Shown: one piece after another, positions 26,323 through 35,970 of the stretch
How positions within the stretch are numbered: position 1 is the first letter of the stretch
Layout of the letters: every line of letters starts with the position of its first letter
Assembly (NCBI RefSeq): GCF_017353415.1
Contig: NZ_JAFMPX010000004.1
Location: 62,001-126,000 of the forward strand
From: Arthrobacter sp. E3
Lineage (GTDB): Bacteria > Actinomycetota > Actinomycetes > Actinomycetales > Micrococcaceae
DNA: 64,000 bases
Direction: 5' to 3'
The notes under the pieces: generated by a model
Told to the model about the DNA's origin: nothing
The model's database searches: none
The model's input: the letters and a program-made list of their open reading frames with translations, nothing else
Position numbers and translations under genes: made by a program

Positions 26323-27099
26323 ATGGCAAAGCAGTCAATTTTTGGCCGGATCGCGCAGTTGGCCAAGGCAAATATCAACGCCCTGCTGGACCAGGCCGAG
26401 GATCCACAGAAGATGCTTGATCAGATGGTGCGTGATTACAAGGCCAGTATCAATGAAGCTGAATCGGCCGTAGCGCAGACCATCGGCAACCTGCGCATGC
26501 TCGAGGATGACTACAACGAGGACATCAAGTCCGCACAGGATTGGGGTTCCAAGGCACTGGCTGCCAGCCGCAAGGCCGACGAATTCCGTGCTGCCGGTAA
26601 TTCCGCCGACGGGCAGAAGTTCGACAACCTGGCCAAAGTTGCCCTGCAGCGCCAAATGTCCTCCGAAAGCGAGGCCCGCTCTGCTGAACCCCAAATCGCT
26701 GCGCAGACCGATGTTGTCGACAAGCTCAAGACCGGTTTGCAGCAGATGCACGGCAAGCTGGACGAGTTGGCCAGCAAGCGCAACGAGCTGATCGCCCGTT
26801 CCAAGACGGCCCAAGCCCAGACCCAGGTCCATGACGCGCTCAAGAGCATCGACATCATGGATTCCACCAGCGAAGTCAGCCGCTTTGAGGAGAAGATCCG
26901 CCGCGAAGAGGCGAAGGTCCGCGGCCAGAACGAACTTGCCGCTTCCAGCCTGGACGCACAGTTCAACTCGTTGGAAGACTTGGGCGAACAGACCGAGATT
27001 GAAGCCCGGCTGGCTGCCTTGAAGAGCGGCAGTGCCCCGGCGCAGGCCGCCATCAACGCCCCCGACACCGTGGATGAGACCGAGTTCGACAAGCTGTAA
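26323..27099 (+). CDS. PspA/IM30 family protein
   Basis: A 258-residue, highly charged, almost entirely alpha-helical protein starting SIFGRIAQLAKANINALLDQAEDPQKML, which is the PspA/IM30 signature including the N-terminal amphipathic helix. Such proteins form ESCRT-III-like rings on damaged membranes. Long coiled-coil stretches run from about residue 25 to 150 and 170 to 220. The C-terminus is acidic and lacks the extended tail of Vipp1. It follows the TPM gene on the same strand and is closed by a strong terminator at 27112, suggesting a joint membrane-maintenance operon. Confidence 0.93.
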   Translation: MAKQSIFGRIAQLAKANINALLDQAEDPQKMLDQMVRDYKASINEAESAVAQTIGNLRMLEDDYNEDIKSAQDWGSKALAASRKADEFRAAGNSADGQKFDNLAKVALQRQMSSESEARSAEPQIAAQTDVVDKLKTGLQQMHGKLDELASKRNELIARSKTAQAQTQVHDALKSIDIMDSTSEVSRFEEKIRREEAKVRGQNELAASSLDAQFNSLEDLGEQTEIEARLAALKSGSAPAQAAINAPDTVDETEFDKL

Positions 27100-27111
27100 G
27101 TTCAGTATTGG

Positions 27112-27148
27112 GTGCCCCGCGCAGCAGCTGCTGTGCGGGGCACTTTTT
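27112..27148 (+). terminator. Strong intrinsic terminator after the pspA-like gene
   Basis: GTGCCCCGC (27112-27120) pairs with GCGGGGCAC (27135-27143), with CAGCAGCTGCTG inside also self-complementary, followed directly by TTTTT. It is a textbook rho-independent terminator 12 bases after the stop codon. Confidence 0.92.
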
Positions 27149-27239
27149 GGTGAAGTCCGCGCGGAACTGCACGTTCAAACTTCTCATCTACGAATGAAAT
27201 ATAGCGAAAATTACGCAGATGCGGATATAACATGGGGCT

Positions 27240-27650
27240 ATGGCACTTATTCGCGTATCTGAAGCAGCTCGTTTTCTGGGTGTCAGCGGCGACACCGTAC
27301 GTCGTTGGCTCGAGAACGGAACACTGCATGGCAGAAAGGACCAGCAAGGCCGCATGGTGGTCGACGGCGTTGAGCTGGCTGCGCTGGCCAAAAAACAGTC
27401 CGCACCACCCCAGGATCCAACGCGTGTTGGCAGCTCGGCCCGGAACCGCTTCGTAGGGCTCGTGACCACCATAGTCATGGACAAGGTCATGGCGCAGGTT
27501 GAGTTGCAGTGTGGTCCGTTCCGGGTGGTGTCACTGATGAGCAGTGAAGCCGTCCGGGACTTGAAGCTTGAACCGGGGTCGGTGGCCACCGCGGTGGTTA
27601 AATCCACCAACGTCATCATCGAAGTACCCAGCGACGGGAGCCACTCATGA
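27240..27650 (+). CDS. HTH-TOBE molybdate-responsive protein
   Basis: A small 136-residue protein with two parts. Residues 1-52 are a MerR/excisionase-type HTH (IRVSEAARFLGVSGDTVRRWLENG). Residues 65-130 are a TOBE/Mop-like molybdate or molybdopterin-binding domain (NRFVGLVTTIVMDKVMAQVEL, SSEAVRDLKLEPGSVATAVVKSTNVII). It overlaps modA by 4 bases (ATGA). It is therefore probably the local molybdate sensor controlling the operon, a shorter design than E. coli ModE. The upstream region is unusually AT-rich (ATATAGCGAAAATTACG) and is a good candidate for promoter and operator. Confidence 0.9.
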   Translation: MALIRVSEAARFLGVSGDTVRRWLENGTLHGRKDQQGRMVVDGVELAALAKKQSAPPQDPTRVGSSARNRFVGLVTTIVMDKVMAQVELQCGPFRVVSLMSSEAVRDLKLEPGSVATAVVKSTNVIIEVPSDGSHS

Positions 27651-28480
27651 CACTGTTCAACACATCAATACGCCCAAGACGGCTGCGGCTTGGCGCCGTT
27701 GCTGCCGGCACCGCAGCGCTCGCTTTGAGCCTGTCCGGTTGCGGGCCGGCCGCGACGGCCCCGGGTGCCGAACCGAACACAACAGGAACTGCAGCTGCCG
27801 AGCTCTCCGGCACGTTGAATGTCTACGCGGCAGCGTCACTAAAGAAGACGTTCACTGTGCTTGCCAACGAATTTGAGGCGGAGAATCCCCAAGTCAAGGT
27901 GTCCTTGAGTTTCGACGGCTCCTCCACACTTGTCACCCAAATCACCCAGGGCGCCCCGGCCGATGTGTTTGCCTCGGCCGACCACGCGAACATGAAAAAA
28001 CTCAGCGCTGCCGGTTTGGCCAAGGACTCCCCCGTCGACTTTGCCAGCAATGTGCTCACCCTCGTAGTGCCCCCGGACAATCCTGCCAACATCACCAGCT
28101 TTGCCGACGCCGCCAAGCCCGGCGTAAAGCTGGTGGTGTGCGCACCCCAGGTTCCCTGCGGTGCCGCCACTAAGGCGGACGCCGCCGGTGCAGGCCTCAC
28201 CTTGTCACCTGTCAGTGAGGAACTGTCGGTGACAAGCGTTTTGGGCAAAGTCACCTCCGGCGAGGCTGACGCCGGACTCGTTTACGTCACCGACGCGACC
28301 ACGGCAGGGGATAAAGTCATCAGCATTCCACTGAACTTGGCCAATCCCACAGTCAACCAGTACCCGATAGCTGTCATCAGCACAACGAAGGTACCGGAAT
28401 TGGCACAAGGCTTCATCGCCCTGGTCACTGGCACCGAGGGACAAAAGGTGCTGCAGAATGCCGGTTTTGGTGCTCCCTAA
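27647..28480 (+). CDS. modA: Molybdate ABC transporter substrate-binding lipoprotein ModA
   Basis: Extracytoplasmic molybdate receptor, 277 residues. A basic N-terminus and hydrophobic core end in a lipobox LSGC near residue 31, so it is lipid-anchored as usual in Gram-positive bacteria. The mature part has [48 protein letters not shown] and [12 protein letters not shown], all standard ModA motifs with the Ser residues that coordinate oxyanions. Its start overlaps the HTH-TOBE stop and its last 23 bases overlap modB. Confidence 0.95.
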   Translation: MTLFNTSIRPRRLRLGAVAAGTAALALSLSGCGPAATAPGAEPNTTGTAAAELSGTLNVYAAASLKKTFTVLANEFEAENPQVKVSLSFDGSSTLVTQITQGAPADVFASADHANMKKLSAAGLAKDSPVDFASNVLTLVVPPDNPANITSFADAAKPGVKLVVCAPQVPCGAATKADAAGAGLTLSPVSEELSVTSVLGKVTSGEADAGLVYVTDATTAGDKVISIPLNLANPTVNQYPIAVISTTKVPELAQGFIALVTGTEGQKVLQNAGFGAP

Positions 28481-29330
28481 AACCAGCCGCCCGGCTGCCC
28501 GTGTGCACGGACGCACATGGCAGTACACCGGCGTTCCGAGGTGGGTCTACCTCGTTGCGGCGGTGGGGGCCTTGTTCATCCTGCTTCCACTGGCCGGGAT
28601 GGTGGCGCAGGTCAACTGGGGACAGTTTGGGGCGCTTATCACCTCGGAGCCTTCTGTGGCTGCACTGCTATTGAGCCTGAAGACAGCTGCGGCCAGCACA
28701 GCCCTGTGCATCGTTTTTGGAGTTCCACTGGCACTGCTGCTGGCCCGGGCGCAGTTCTTTGGCCAGCGTATTTTGCGGGCGCTGATCCTGCTCCCACTTG
28801 TGGTGCCGCCAGTGGTGGGCGGTTTGGCACTGCTGTACACCTTCGGCCGCGAGGGCTTGATCGGCAAGTCGCTGACGGTGGTGGGCATCAACATTGCCTT
28901 CTCCACCACCGCCGTGATCATGGCACAGACCTTTGTGGCCCTGCCGTTTTTGGTGCTCAGTCTGGAAGGCACGCTGCGCACGGCTGGTCAAAAGTATGAG
29001 GCCGTTGCCGCCACCCTCGGTGCACGCCCCGGCACAGTGCTGCGCCGGATCACGTTTCCGTTGGTGCTCCCCGGGCTCATTTCGGTGGCAGTCTTGTCCT
29101 TCGCCCGTTGCCTGGGCGAATTTGGCGCCACGCTGACATTTGCCGGCAGCTTGCAGGGTGTCACCCGGACCCTGCCGCTGGAAATCTACTTGCAGCGTGA
29201 AACCGACCCCGAGGCCGCCGTCGCCCTGTCATTCCTGCTCATAGCCGTCGCCGTGCTCGTGGTGGCACTGACATACCGGGCACCGAAGTCCCCGCTGCGC
29301 GCACTCATGTCGCCGGAGGCTGCACCATGA
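28458..29330 (+). CDS. modB: Molybdate ABC transporter permease ModB
   Basis: Membrane permease of the molybdate importer, 290 residues with about six helices. Clear parts are [20 protein letters not shown] near residue 110 and the EAA loop [20 protein letters not shown] near residue 180. The ATG at 28458 lies inside modA and has AAAGG 9 bases upstream, so the two genes overlap by 23 bases and are translationally coupled. The stop overlaps modC by 4 bases. Confidence 0.95.
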   Translation: MPVLVLPKTSRPAARVHGRTWQYTGVPRWVYLVAAVGALFILLPLAGMVAQVNWGQFGALITSEPSVAALLLSLKTAAASTALCIVFGVPLALLLARAQFFGQRILRALILLPLVVPPVVGGLALLYTFGREGLIGKSLTVVGINIAFSTTAVIMAQTFVALPFLVLSLEGTLRTAGQKYEAVAATLGARPGTVLRRITFPLVLPGLISVAVLSFARCLGEFGATLTFAGSLQGVTRTLPLEIYLQRETDPEAAVALSFLLIAVAVLVVALTYRAPKSPLRALMSPEAAP

Positions 29331-30391
29331 CTTTGGAGTTCAACGCCACCATTGCAGCACGCAACGTGAAGCTGGAGCTGACCCTCGACGCCGGCGAAAC
29401 ACTCGCCATCATGGGGCCGAACGGTGCAGGGAAGTCCTCCGTGGTGCAAATGTTGGCGGGTTTGCTGAAGCCCGACTCCGGCAGCGCGGTTCTGCAGGGC
29501 CGTGCCCTCTTCAGCCTCTCCCCCGGCGCACAATGGCTGCCACCGCATGAGCGTGGGCTCGGTGTCCTGGCCCAGGACCCGCTGCTGTTCCCGCATCTGA
29601 ACGTTCTGGAAAACGTCGCCTTTGGTCCGCGCAGCCAGGGCCGGGGCAAGGCGGACAGCCGGGTCTCCGCTGCCCATTGGCTGCAGGAAGTGGATGCCTC
29701 AGGGTTGGCCACCCGGCTCCCATCTCAGCTTTCCGGCGGCCAGGCACAGCGTGTTGCGCTGGCCAGGGCCCTAGCCACCGAACCGGAGCTATTACTGCTC
29801 GATGAACCCATGGCAGCCCTCGACGTGAACAGTGCACCATTTCTACGCAGCCTGCTGAAACGTGTGCTGGCGGGGCGCAGCGCCATCATCGTCACCCACA
29901 GCGTCCTCGATGCCCTTCTGCTGGCAGACCGCATCATCGTCATGGACGGCGGGCGCATCGTTGAGTCCGGCCCCACGGCAGCTGTGCTGGCTCATCCGCG
30001 CAGTGCCTTCGCCGCATCCCTGGCGGGGCTCAACGTCCTCCAGGGAGTCTTGGAATCAGGCTCACTGCTTATGCGCGACGGCGGACGGGTCGCCGGCCGC
30101 CTCGTTTCAGCGTTCGCGGAAGCACCTCAGCCGGCAGGTGGGCTGGAAGGCATGGCTGCGTTCGCGCCGTCGGCCGTGTCTGTGTTCCTGGCACCGCCGC
30201 AGGGCAGTCCGCGCAACTGTTTCAAGGTCAGCGTGGGCGAGTTGGAGCCCCAGGGCGAACAGATCCGGGTGCGTGCCGGTGCGCTGTCTGCGGATATTTC
30301 CCCGGCAGCGGCGGCGGAACTGGGCCTGCAGCCGGGCACTGAAGTGTATTTTGTGGTCAAGGCCGCCGAAGTGGTGCTGTACCCGGCGTGA
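29327..30391 (+). CDS. modC: Molybdate ABC transporter ATP-binding protein ModC
   Basis: ATPase of the molybdate importer, 354 residues. Walker [10 protein letters not shown] is near residue 28, the signature [15 protein letters not shown] near residue 136, and Walker [13 protein letters not shown] near residue 157, with the switch His in IIVTHS. The C-terminal 120 residues form a TOBE regulatory domain ([22 protein letters not shown]) that binds molybdate for trans-inhibition in this family. Last gene of the mod operon. The bidirectional hairpin at 30442-30474 lies about 50 bases downstream. Confidence 0.95.
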   Translation: MTLEFNATIAARNVKLELTLDAGETLAIMGPNGAGKSSVVQMLAGLLKPDSGSAVLQGRALFSLSPGAQWLPPHERGLGVLAQDPLLFPHLNVLENVAFGPRSQGRGKADSRVSAAHWLQEVDASGLATRLPSQLSGGQAQRVALARALATEPELLLLDEPMAALDVNSAPFLRSLLKRVLAGRSAIIVTHSVLDALLLADRIIVMDGGRIVESGPTAAVLAHPRSAFAASLAGLNVLQGVLESGSLLMRDGGRVAGRLVSAFAEAPQPAGGLEGMAAFAPSAVSVFLAPPQGSPRNCFKVSVGELEPQGEQIRVRAGALSADISPAAAAELGLQPGTEVYFVVKAAEVVLYPA

Positions 30392-30441
30392 ACACCCGGC
30401 GGAAGCTGGCGGGTTAGCGACGGGAAGATTGTCTTTGGACA

Positions 30442-30474
30442 ACGAAAAACCCCCGGCCGTCTGGCCGAGGGTTT
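30442..30474 (-). terminator. Terminator of tRNA-fMet copy 1 (also faces modC)
   Basis: AAACCCCCGGCC (30447-30458) pairs with GGCCGAGGGTTT (30463-30474) with one mismatch. In the tRNA direction the stem is followed by TTTTTCG. Almost the same hairpin lies downstream of the second tRNA copy. Confidence 0.85.
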
Positions 30475-30482
30475 CTCTCATC

Positions 30483-30559
<77 letters not shown>

Positions 30560-30735
30560 TTGCGTCCTCAACAGTACAGTTGATTCCACCAAACACCAAA
30601 TCGATGAACCCTACAGGACGCCTCCAACAGCAGGTTCCGTGCAGGAACGCACCTTGACTGCATAAACGGACGTTCTTTCCACCGTATAAGCAGCCAAGGT
30701 ACGTTTGTGCGGAAAACCCACGTCCAGGTGCCCGG

Positions 30736-31512
30736 CTAGCGGTGCTTGAATTCGGCCGGACGCTTCTGTGTGAAGGCGGCCATGCCCTCTTTCTGGTCCT
30801 CAGTAGCGAAGCAGGCGTAGATGGAGCGCCGTTCCATCCGGATACCCTCGGCTAGGGTTGTTTCGAAGGCTGCGTTGACGGCTTCCTTGGCGATCATGGT
30901 CACCGGCTTGGACATGGAGGCGATGGTTGCCGCTGTGTCCAACGCATCTTCCAGCAGCGAGTCAAGCGGAACCACCCGGGCCACGAGCCCTGCCTGTTCG
31001 GCTTCAAGGGCACCCATGACGCGGCCCGTCAGCACCATTTCCATGGCCTTGGCCTTGCCAATCGCCCGGGTCAGCCGCTGAGAGCCACCCATGCCAGGGA
31101 TCACGCCAAGCTTGATCTCGGGCTGGCCAAACTTGGCGTTGTCCGCGGCAATGATGAAGTCGGCGATCATGGCCAGCTCGCAGCCACCACCCAACGCATG
31201 CCCGGCCACGGCCGCGATCATAGGCGTGCGGACGCGTGCCAGCTCATCCCAGACGGAGAACCAGTTGGCGGAGTACATCTCCACAGCCGACTTCTGTGCC
31301 ATTTCCTTGATGTCCGCACCGGCGGCAAAGGCACGCGAGGAGCCCGTGAGGACAATGGCACCCACTCCCGCATCCGCGTCGAAAGCCTGGGCTGCGGCCA
31401 GAATTTCATGGCCCATGCCGTCGCTGAGCGCATTCAGCGCCTCGGGCCGGTTCAGCGTGATGAGGCCGACTCGGCCGCGTTGTTCGGTCAGGATCAAGGA
31501 AGGCTGCGTCAT
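30736..31512 (-). CDS. Enoyl-CoA hydratase
   Basis: A 258-residue crotonase that adds water to 2-enoyl-CoA esters. Both catalytic glutamates of classical hydratases are present, in GGGCELAM (near residue 113) and [20 protein letters not shown] (near residue 133). The oxyanion-hole segment [10 protein letters not shown] is near residue 62. It is the last gene of a four-gene minus-strand block with an acyl-CoA dehydrogenase, a 3-hydroxyisobutyryl-CoA hydrolase and a 3-hydroxyisobutyrate dehydrogenase. In valine breakdown it would hydrate methacrylyl-CoA. It could equally be a general short-chain hydratase. Confidence 0.93.
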   Translation of the reverse strand: MTQPSLILTEQRGRVGLITLNRPEALNALSDGMGHEILAAAQAFDADAGVGAIVLTGSSRAFAAGADIKEMAQKSAVEMYSANWFSVWDELARVRTPMIAAVAGHALGGGCELAMIADFIIAADNAKFGQPEIKLGVIPGMGGSQRLTRAIGKAKAMEMVLTGRVMGALEAEQAGLVARVVPLDSLLEDALDTAATIASMSKPVTMIAKEAVNAAFETTLAEGIRMERRSIYACFATEDQKEGMAAFTQKRPAEFKHR

Positions 31513-31578
31513 GGTGGGGGTATGTTCCGTTCGCGGGTTGAAGAGGTGGAAGAAGGCGGGATGCGGGAAGACGGACGC

Positions 31579-32628
31579 CTAATCGGTGTCAGCGTCGTCT
31601 GTGTCAGCGTGGTCTGGGTCAGCACTGGCTAGGCCCGCACTGTCAGAGGCGTCCCGGATGGAATTGATGATGGCGGAGAAATCCGTGCCGGCGCCGCCAT
31701 GCAAGGCAAACTCGCGGAAAATCTCTTCGGCGGAGCGGCCCAGCACGGCCTCGACTCCTGTTGAGTTCAGCGCCTCTACTGCCAGCCCCAGGTCCTTGGC
31801 CATTAACGCCCCGGCAAACCCTGGCTGGTAGTCACGGTTGGCCGGGCTGCCCGGCACGGGGCCGGGGACAGGACAGTTGGTGGTCAGCGACCAGCACTGC
31901 CCGGAGGCGTTCGCTGCCACATCGAAGAGGGCGGCGTGGGTGAGCCCCAGCTTCTCCGCCAGCACGAATGCCTCGCTGACGGCAATCATGGAGACTCCCA
32001 GGATCATGTTGTTGCAGACCTTCGCGGCCTGGCCCATGCCGGGTCCGCCACACAGCACGATGCGCTTTCCCATGACGTCAAAGAGCGGAAGGCCTGCGGC
32101 AAAGTCTTCCTCTGCACCACCCACCATGAACGTGAGCGTTCCAGCCTCGGCACCCACCACGCCACCGGAGACCGGTGCGTCAAGCCCGCGGTGACCGCTG
32201 GCGACCACCAGTGAGTGGGCTGCCCTGGCATCTTCGACGGAAATCGTGGAGCATTCCAAAAACAGCGCCCCCGGTTTGGCCGCAGCCAGCACCCCTCCTC
32301 CGGGACCCTCGCCTTCAAACGCGGCAAAAACATGCTTCCCAGCAGGGAGCATCGTGATGATGACGTCGGCCCCGTCCGCCGCTGCGGCTGCAGATTCCGC
32401 CACCACAACACCGGATGCCTGTGCTGCCGTGAGCGCTTCCGGCACCACGTCAAAGCCCGTTACCGAATAACCGGCCGCCACCAAATTCGCGGCCATGGGC
32501 CCGCCCATGTGACCCAGACCAATGAAGGCAACCTTCCTCCCGGTCCCGCCCGCTGCTTCACTGCCTCTCGCGTCGCTGCCTTTGGCTTCGCTGCCCGTCT
32601 CTGAACTGCTCGTCGCTGAACTGCCCAT
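31579..32628 (-). CDS. mmsB: 3-Hydroxyisobutyrate dehydrogenase
   Basis: NAD-dependent oxidation of 3-hydroxyisobutyrate to methylmalonate semialdehyde in valine catabolism. The NAD motif VAFIGLGHMGGPMAANL starts near residue 32, the substrate motif DAPVSGGVVGAEAGTLTFMVGG is near residue 150, and the catalytic lysine region GQAAKVCNNM is near residue 200. The 349 residues exceed the usual roughly 295 because of low-complexity ends: a Ser/Glu/Ala-rich N-terminal tail of 28 residues and an Asp/Ala/Thr-rich tail. Both ends are built from short repeated codon blocks. It starts 17 bases after the hydrolase gene. Confidence 0.92.
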   Translation of the reverse strand: MGSSATSSSETGSEAKGSDARGSEAAGGTGRKVAFIGLGHMGGPMAANLVAAGYSVTGFDVVPEALTAAQASGVVVAESAAAAADGADVIITMLPAGKHVFAAFEGEGPGGGVLAAAKPGALFLECSTISVEDARAAHSLVVASGHRGLDAPVSGGVVGAEAGTLTFMVGGAEEDFAAGLPLFDVMGKRIVLCGGPGMGQAAKVCNNMILGVSMIAVSEAFVLAEKLGLTHAALFDVAANASGQCWSLTTNCPVPGPVPGSPANRDYQPGFAGALMAKDLGLAVEALNSTGVEAVLGRSAEEIFREFALHGGAGTDFSAIINSIRDASDSAGLASADPDHADTDDADTD

Positions 32629-32645
32629 GGCCGTTTCCGTTCACA

Positions 32646-33698
32646 TCATTTCTGCGGCGCGGACAAAGCCAGTTCGCGCTCACCCAAACCGGCGAATGCC
32701 TCCGCCACGACATCGGCGGAAACCTCCGCCAGCGTGGCCGGCGACCAGGCCGGATTCCTGTCCTTGTCCACCAGCTGTGCCCTGATGCCCTCGGCAAAGT
32801 CGGGCCAGCGCAGCGCTCTCAAGGAAACCCGCAAGTCCTGATTCAAGCCTTCCTCCAGCGACGGCAGAGTCCGCGCCCGCCGCAGCGCCGCCAACGTCAC
32901 TGTCAGCGCCGTGGGTGACCTGCCGGCCATCGTCTTCGCAGCCGCCTGCGCCGCCGGATCGTCAACGCGTCCGAGCCGTTCCAGGATGGTTTCGGCGCAG
33001 TCCGGAGCGTACGCCTCATCAATCCACCAGCGCTGGTGTACCAGGGCGGACTCCGGCGGCTCCTGTCCCCAACGTGCGACGGCGGCCGCTGCCTTGCGCT
33101 CGGACAGTTCGGCTACCAGCGCGGGAAGTGACTCCGAGTCCACGAAGTGGTCGGCCAGCCCCATGGCGATGGCGTCCGCACCGCTAACCATGGTCCCGGT
33201 CAGTGCAGCGTGAGTGCCCAGTTCCCCGGGTGCACGGGAGAGCAGGTGCGTGCCACCGACGTCGGGCACGTAGCCAATGCCGGTTTCGGGCATGCCCACC
33301 CTTGACCGTTCGGTGACCACCCGATGCGAGGCATGGGCCGAGATTCCCACGCCTCCACCCAGCACCACCCCGTCCATGAGGGTCACAATGGGCTTGGGAT
33401 AGCGTTTGATACGGGCATTGAGGCGGTACTCAGCACGCCAGAACGCTTCGCTGGCGTCTCCTTCACCGGACACGGCATCGTGGTAGATCGTGACGACGTC
33501 GCCGCCGGCACATAAGCCCCGCTCGCCAGCACCTGAGATGAGAACTGTTTCAACGCCGTCGTCCGCCTCCCACGTGTCCAGCGCGTCGGCGACGGCGGTG
33601 ATCATTGCGGCATTGAGCGCATTCATGGCCCGGGGCCGGTCCAAAACCAGGTGGCCCAGGTGGCCCGTGCGCTGGACAAGGACGTCATTGTTCTCCAT
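32646..33698 (-). CDS. 3-Hydroxyisobutyryl-CoA hydrolase (crotonase superfamily)
   Basis: Hydrolyses 3-hydroxyisobutyryl-CoA in valine catabolism. The 350 residues and the layout match the HIBCH subgroup of crotonases: RPRAMNALNAAM near residue 23, AGERGLCAGGDVVTIYHDA near residue 55 and a PIVTLMDGVVLGGGVGISAHASHRVVTE core near residue 97. The PETGIGYVPDVGGTHLLSR segment carries the catalytic glutamate and aspartate. A long C-terminal helical extension is typical. The ATG at 33698 is preferred, though a GTG five codons upstream is also possible and neither has a strong ribosome site. It starts about 18 bases after the dehydrogenase stop. Confidence 0.92.
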   Translation of the reverse strand: MENNDVLVQRTGHLGHLVLDRPRAMNALNAAMITAVADALDTWEADDGVETVLISGAGERGLCAGGDVVTIYHDAVSGEGDASEAFWRAEYRLNARIKRYPKPIVTLMDGVVLGGGVGISAHASHRVVTERSRVGMPETGIGYVPDVGGTHLLSRAPGELGTHAALTGTMVSGADAIAMGLADHFVDSESLPALVAELSERKAAAAVARWGQEPPESALVHQRWWIDEAYAPDCAETILERLGRVDDPAAQAAAKTMAGRSPTALTVTLAALRRARTLPSLEEGLNQDLRVSLRALRWPDFAEGIRAQLVDKDRNPAWSPATLAEVSADVVAEAFAGLGERELALSAPQK

Positions 33699-33716
33699 GA
33701 ACCCATCAAACACTGC

Positions 33717-34853
33717 TTAGCGCTCCACCGCCAGACGACCCACGATCAGTTGCATGATTTCATTGCTACCCTCAAGAATTTGGTGCACACGTAAGTCACG
33801 GACCAGCTTTTCCAGCCCGTATTCGCTGAGGTAGCCGTAACCGCCATGGAGTTGCAGTGCCTGGTCGGCCACATGGAATCCGGCATCCGTGGCGACCCAC
33901 TTGGCCATGGCACACAGTTTGACGGTGTCCGGGGCGCCGTCATCCAACGCCCGGGCAGCCCGGCGCAGCATGGTCCGGGCAAGCTCCAGTTCCGTATCCA
34001 TGTGTGCGATTTCAAACAATAGGTGCTGTTTCTCAATGAGCGGGCCGCCGAACGCCTGCCGTTCCTTCAAGTAGGCGATGGACTTTTCCAGCGCAGCCCG
34101 GCCCCCACCCAGTGAGCACGCACCAATGTTGACCCGCCCGCCGTTGAGTCCCTTCATGGCGATGCCGAACCCGTCACCCTCGGCACCCAGCCGGTTGGCC
34201 TGCGGGATGCGGACGTTGTCAAAGAACACTTGGCGGGTGGGTTGGGCGCGCCAGCCCATCTTCTTTTCATTCGCGCCAAAGGACAGCCCGGGAGCATCGT
34301 GGGGAACCACGACGGCGGTGATGCCGCGGCTGCCTAAATCGGCGGTGCGGACCATCACCAGATACCAGGCCGAGGCGCCGGCACCGGAGATGAACTGTTT
34401 CGTGCCGTTGATGAGGTAGTCCTCGCCGTCGGCCACGGCCCGGGTGGTAATGGCGGCTGCGTCGGAGCCCACGCCCGGTTCGGACAGGCAGTAGCTGCAC
34501 AGCTCCGTCATGGCGGTGATCCCGGGTAGCAACCGGGCACGCTGTTCGTCGTTGCCGAACGCGTCAATCATCCAGGCCACCATGTTGTGGATGGAGATGT
34601 AGGCGGCAATGCTGGGGTCCACGGCGGCCAGCTCTTCAAAGATCAAGGCAGCGTCCGTGCGGCTCAGGGCTGAGCCGCCAAAGTCCTCCGCTACGTAGAT
34701 GCCGCCCATGCCCAGTTCCCCGGCGCGGGCCAGGACATCCACGGGAAAGTGCTTCTCCTCATCCCACGCTGCAGTGTGCGGGGCAAGCTCGACGGCGGCA
34801 AAGTCGCGCACCATCTCCACCACCGCCTCTTGGTCCGGTGTCAGGTTTTCCAC
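33717..34853 (-). CDS. Acyl-CoA dehydrogenase, isobutyryl-CoA dehydrogenase-like
   Basis: FAD enzyme that forms the first double bond of an acyl-CoA and delivers electrons to EtfAB. The 378 residues include SYCLSEPGVGSDAAAI (near 120), the FAD segment NGTKQFISGAGASAWYLVM (near 148) and the C-terminal QLHGGYGYLSEYGLEKLVRD with the catalytic glutamate in ILEGSNEI (near 361). The neighbouring hydrolase and 3-hydroxyisobutyrate dehydrogenase point to isobutyryl-CoA as substrate, as in human ACAD8 and its bacterial relatives. First gene of the valine block. It starts 76 bases after the cytochrome b gene on the same strand. Confidence 0.92.
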   Translation of the reverse strand: MENLTPDQEAVVEMVRDFAAVELAPHTAAWDEEKHFPVDVLARAGELGMGGIYVAEDFGGSALSRTDAALIFEELAAVDPSIAAYISIHNMVAWMIDAFGNDEQRARLLPGITAMTELCSYCLSEPGVGSDAAAITTRAVADGEDYLINGTKQFISGAGASAWYLVMVRTADLGSRGITAVVVPHDAPGLSFGANEKKMGWRAQPTRQVFFDNVRIPQANRLGAEGDGFGIAMKGLNGGRVNIGACSLGGGRAALEKSIAYLKERQAFGGPLIEKQHLLFEIAHMDTELELARTMLRRAARALDDGAPDTVKLCAMAKWVATDAGFHVADQALQLHGGYGYLSEYGLEKLVRDLRVHQILEGSNEIMQLIVGRLAVER

Positions 34854-34929
34854 GATGCCTCCTGGTTTGCTTGTTTACTTGTTTGTCCCCCGCCCGGCAT
34901 CCGTGCTCCGGTCCAGCATGGGGCGCAGC

Positions 34930-35883
34930 TTATTTCGTAACCTTTCCCATCAGTGACGCGATGGGGCGAAGGAACAGTGGGCTGGCCAGAAACCATGCCC
35001 CGGCCATGACCACCAGCGACAAGGCAAAAATGCCAAAGCCCCACCAGTTCACCGCGTCGCTTGAGGCGTACATATGGTTGAGGTTGCGCAGTGCACCGGT
35101 GGCCAGCACCAAGGTCACGTGGACCACGATGAAGAACACAAAGTAGATCATGACGGGGAAGTGTAGCGCCCTGGCAGCCTGGATGGGGTAGATCCTGTTC
35201 AAGGCGGTGGCATTCTTGGGCCAGGCCCCCGACATGCGAAGGCCCGTGATGATGGCCAGCGGCGCCGCAATGAAGACGGTGATGAAGTACGTCAGAAGCT
35301 GCAGGCCGTTGTAGTTGACCCAGCCGTTGTCGGTGGGCCAGTCAAGGGAAAGGTATTGCAGCCCTGCGGAGATGGCGTTGGGAAAAACATCCCAGCTGGT
35401 GGGCACGATCCGCATCCACTGGCCGGTGAAGAAAAGCACCACGATGAAGATGGCGCCGTTGAGCACCCACAGCGCATCCAGGCTCAAGTGGAGCCACAGG
35501 TCAAGACTGATTTTCGTGGGGGCGTTTTTCGTTTTGATGAGGCCCTTGTTGTTGCGCACCCAGTGAGCCGGCGGGCGCTTGGTGGTGCGCACCTGCCAGC
35601 CTGAACGGATGATCAAGATAATGAAGAACATGTTCAGGAAATGCTGCCAACCCAGCCACGCAGGGATACCCACCGGCGCCGTTTCAGGCAGTTCAGACTG
35701 CCCCGGGTACGTCGTCATAAAGGACTGCATGGACTCCAAGGACACCAGCCACCGGGCGGCAAGGACGGCCACCAGCAGGACAATGACCAGGACAGCGGCG
35801 GCTACCCCGGTCCGTGCCCACGGGCCCAAAGCCTTCCAGCGTGCACCGATGCCGGCGGCCTGCTTATTCAAGGGGGTCGACAT
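34930..35883 (-). CDS. Cytochrome b/b6-domain (b561-like) membrane protein
   Basis: A 317-residue integral membrane protein with about six helices. Histidines within helices that could bind haem are seen in LGWQHFLNMFFI (near 79), LWLHLSLDALW (near 130), RALHFPVMIYF (near 240) and FFIVVHVTLVL (near 253). This is the layout of the b-type cytochrome subunits of formate dehydrogenase or Ni-Fe hydrogenase and of b561 proteins. No catalytic partner such as a molybdopterin or haem subunit is adjacent, so its electron donor is unknown. It lies between the MBL gene (87 bases upstream) and the acyl-CoA dehydrogenase gene. Confidence 0.85.
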   Translation of the reverse strand: MSTPLNKQAAGIGARWKALGPWARTGVAAAVLVIVLLVAVLAARWLVSLESMQSFMTTYPGQSELPETAPVGIPAWLGWQHFLNMFFIILIIRSGWQVRTTKRPPAHWVRNNKGLIKTKNAPTKISLDLWLHLSLDALWVLNGAIFIVVLFFTGQWMRIVPTSWDVFPNAISAGLQYLSLDWPTDNGWVNYNGLQLLTYFITVFIAAPLAIITGLRMSGAWPKNATALNRIYPIQAARALHFPVMIYFVFFIVVHVTLVLATGALRNLNHMYASSDAVNWWGFGIFALSLVVMAGAWFLASPLFLRPIASLMGKVTK

Positions 35884-35970
35884 GGTTCAAAAAACCTCTT
35901 TCGAAGAACGTCCCGGAACCGTCGCGGTCCGGGTGCCGGGGATGCAGTTCACTGCGTTTTCCCCTGTTGC

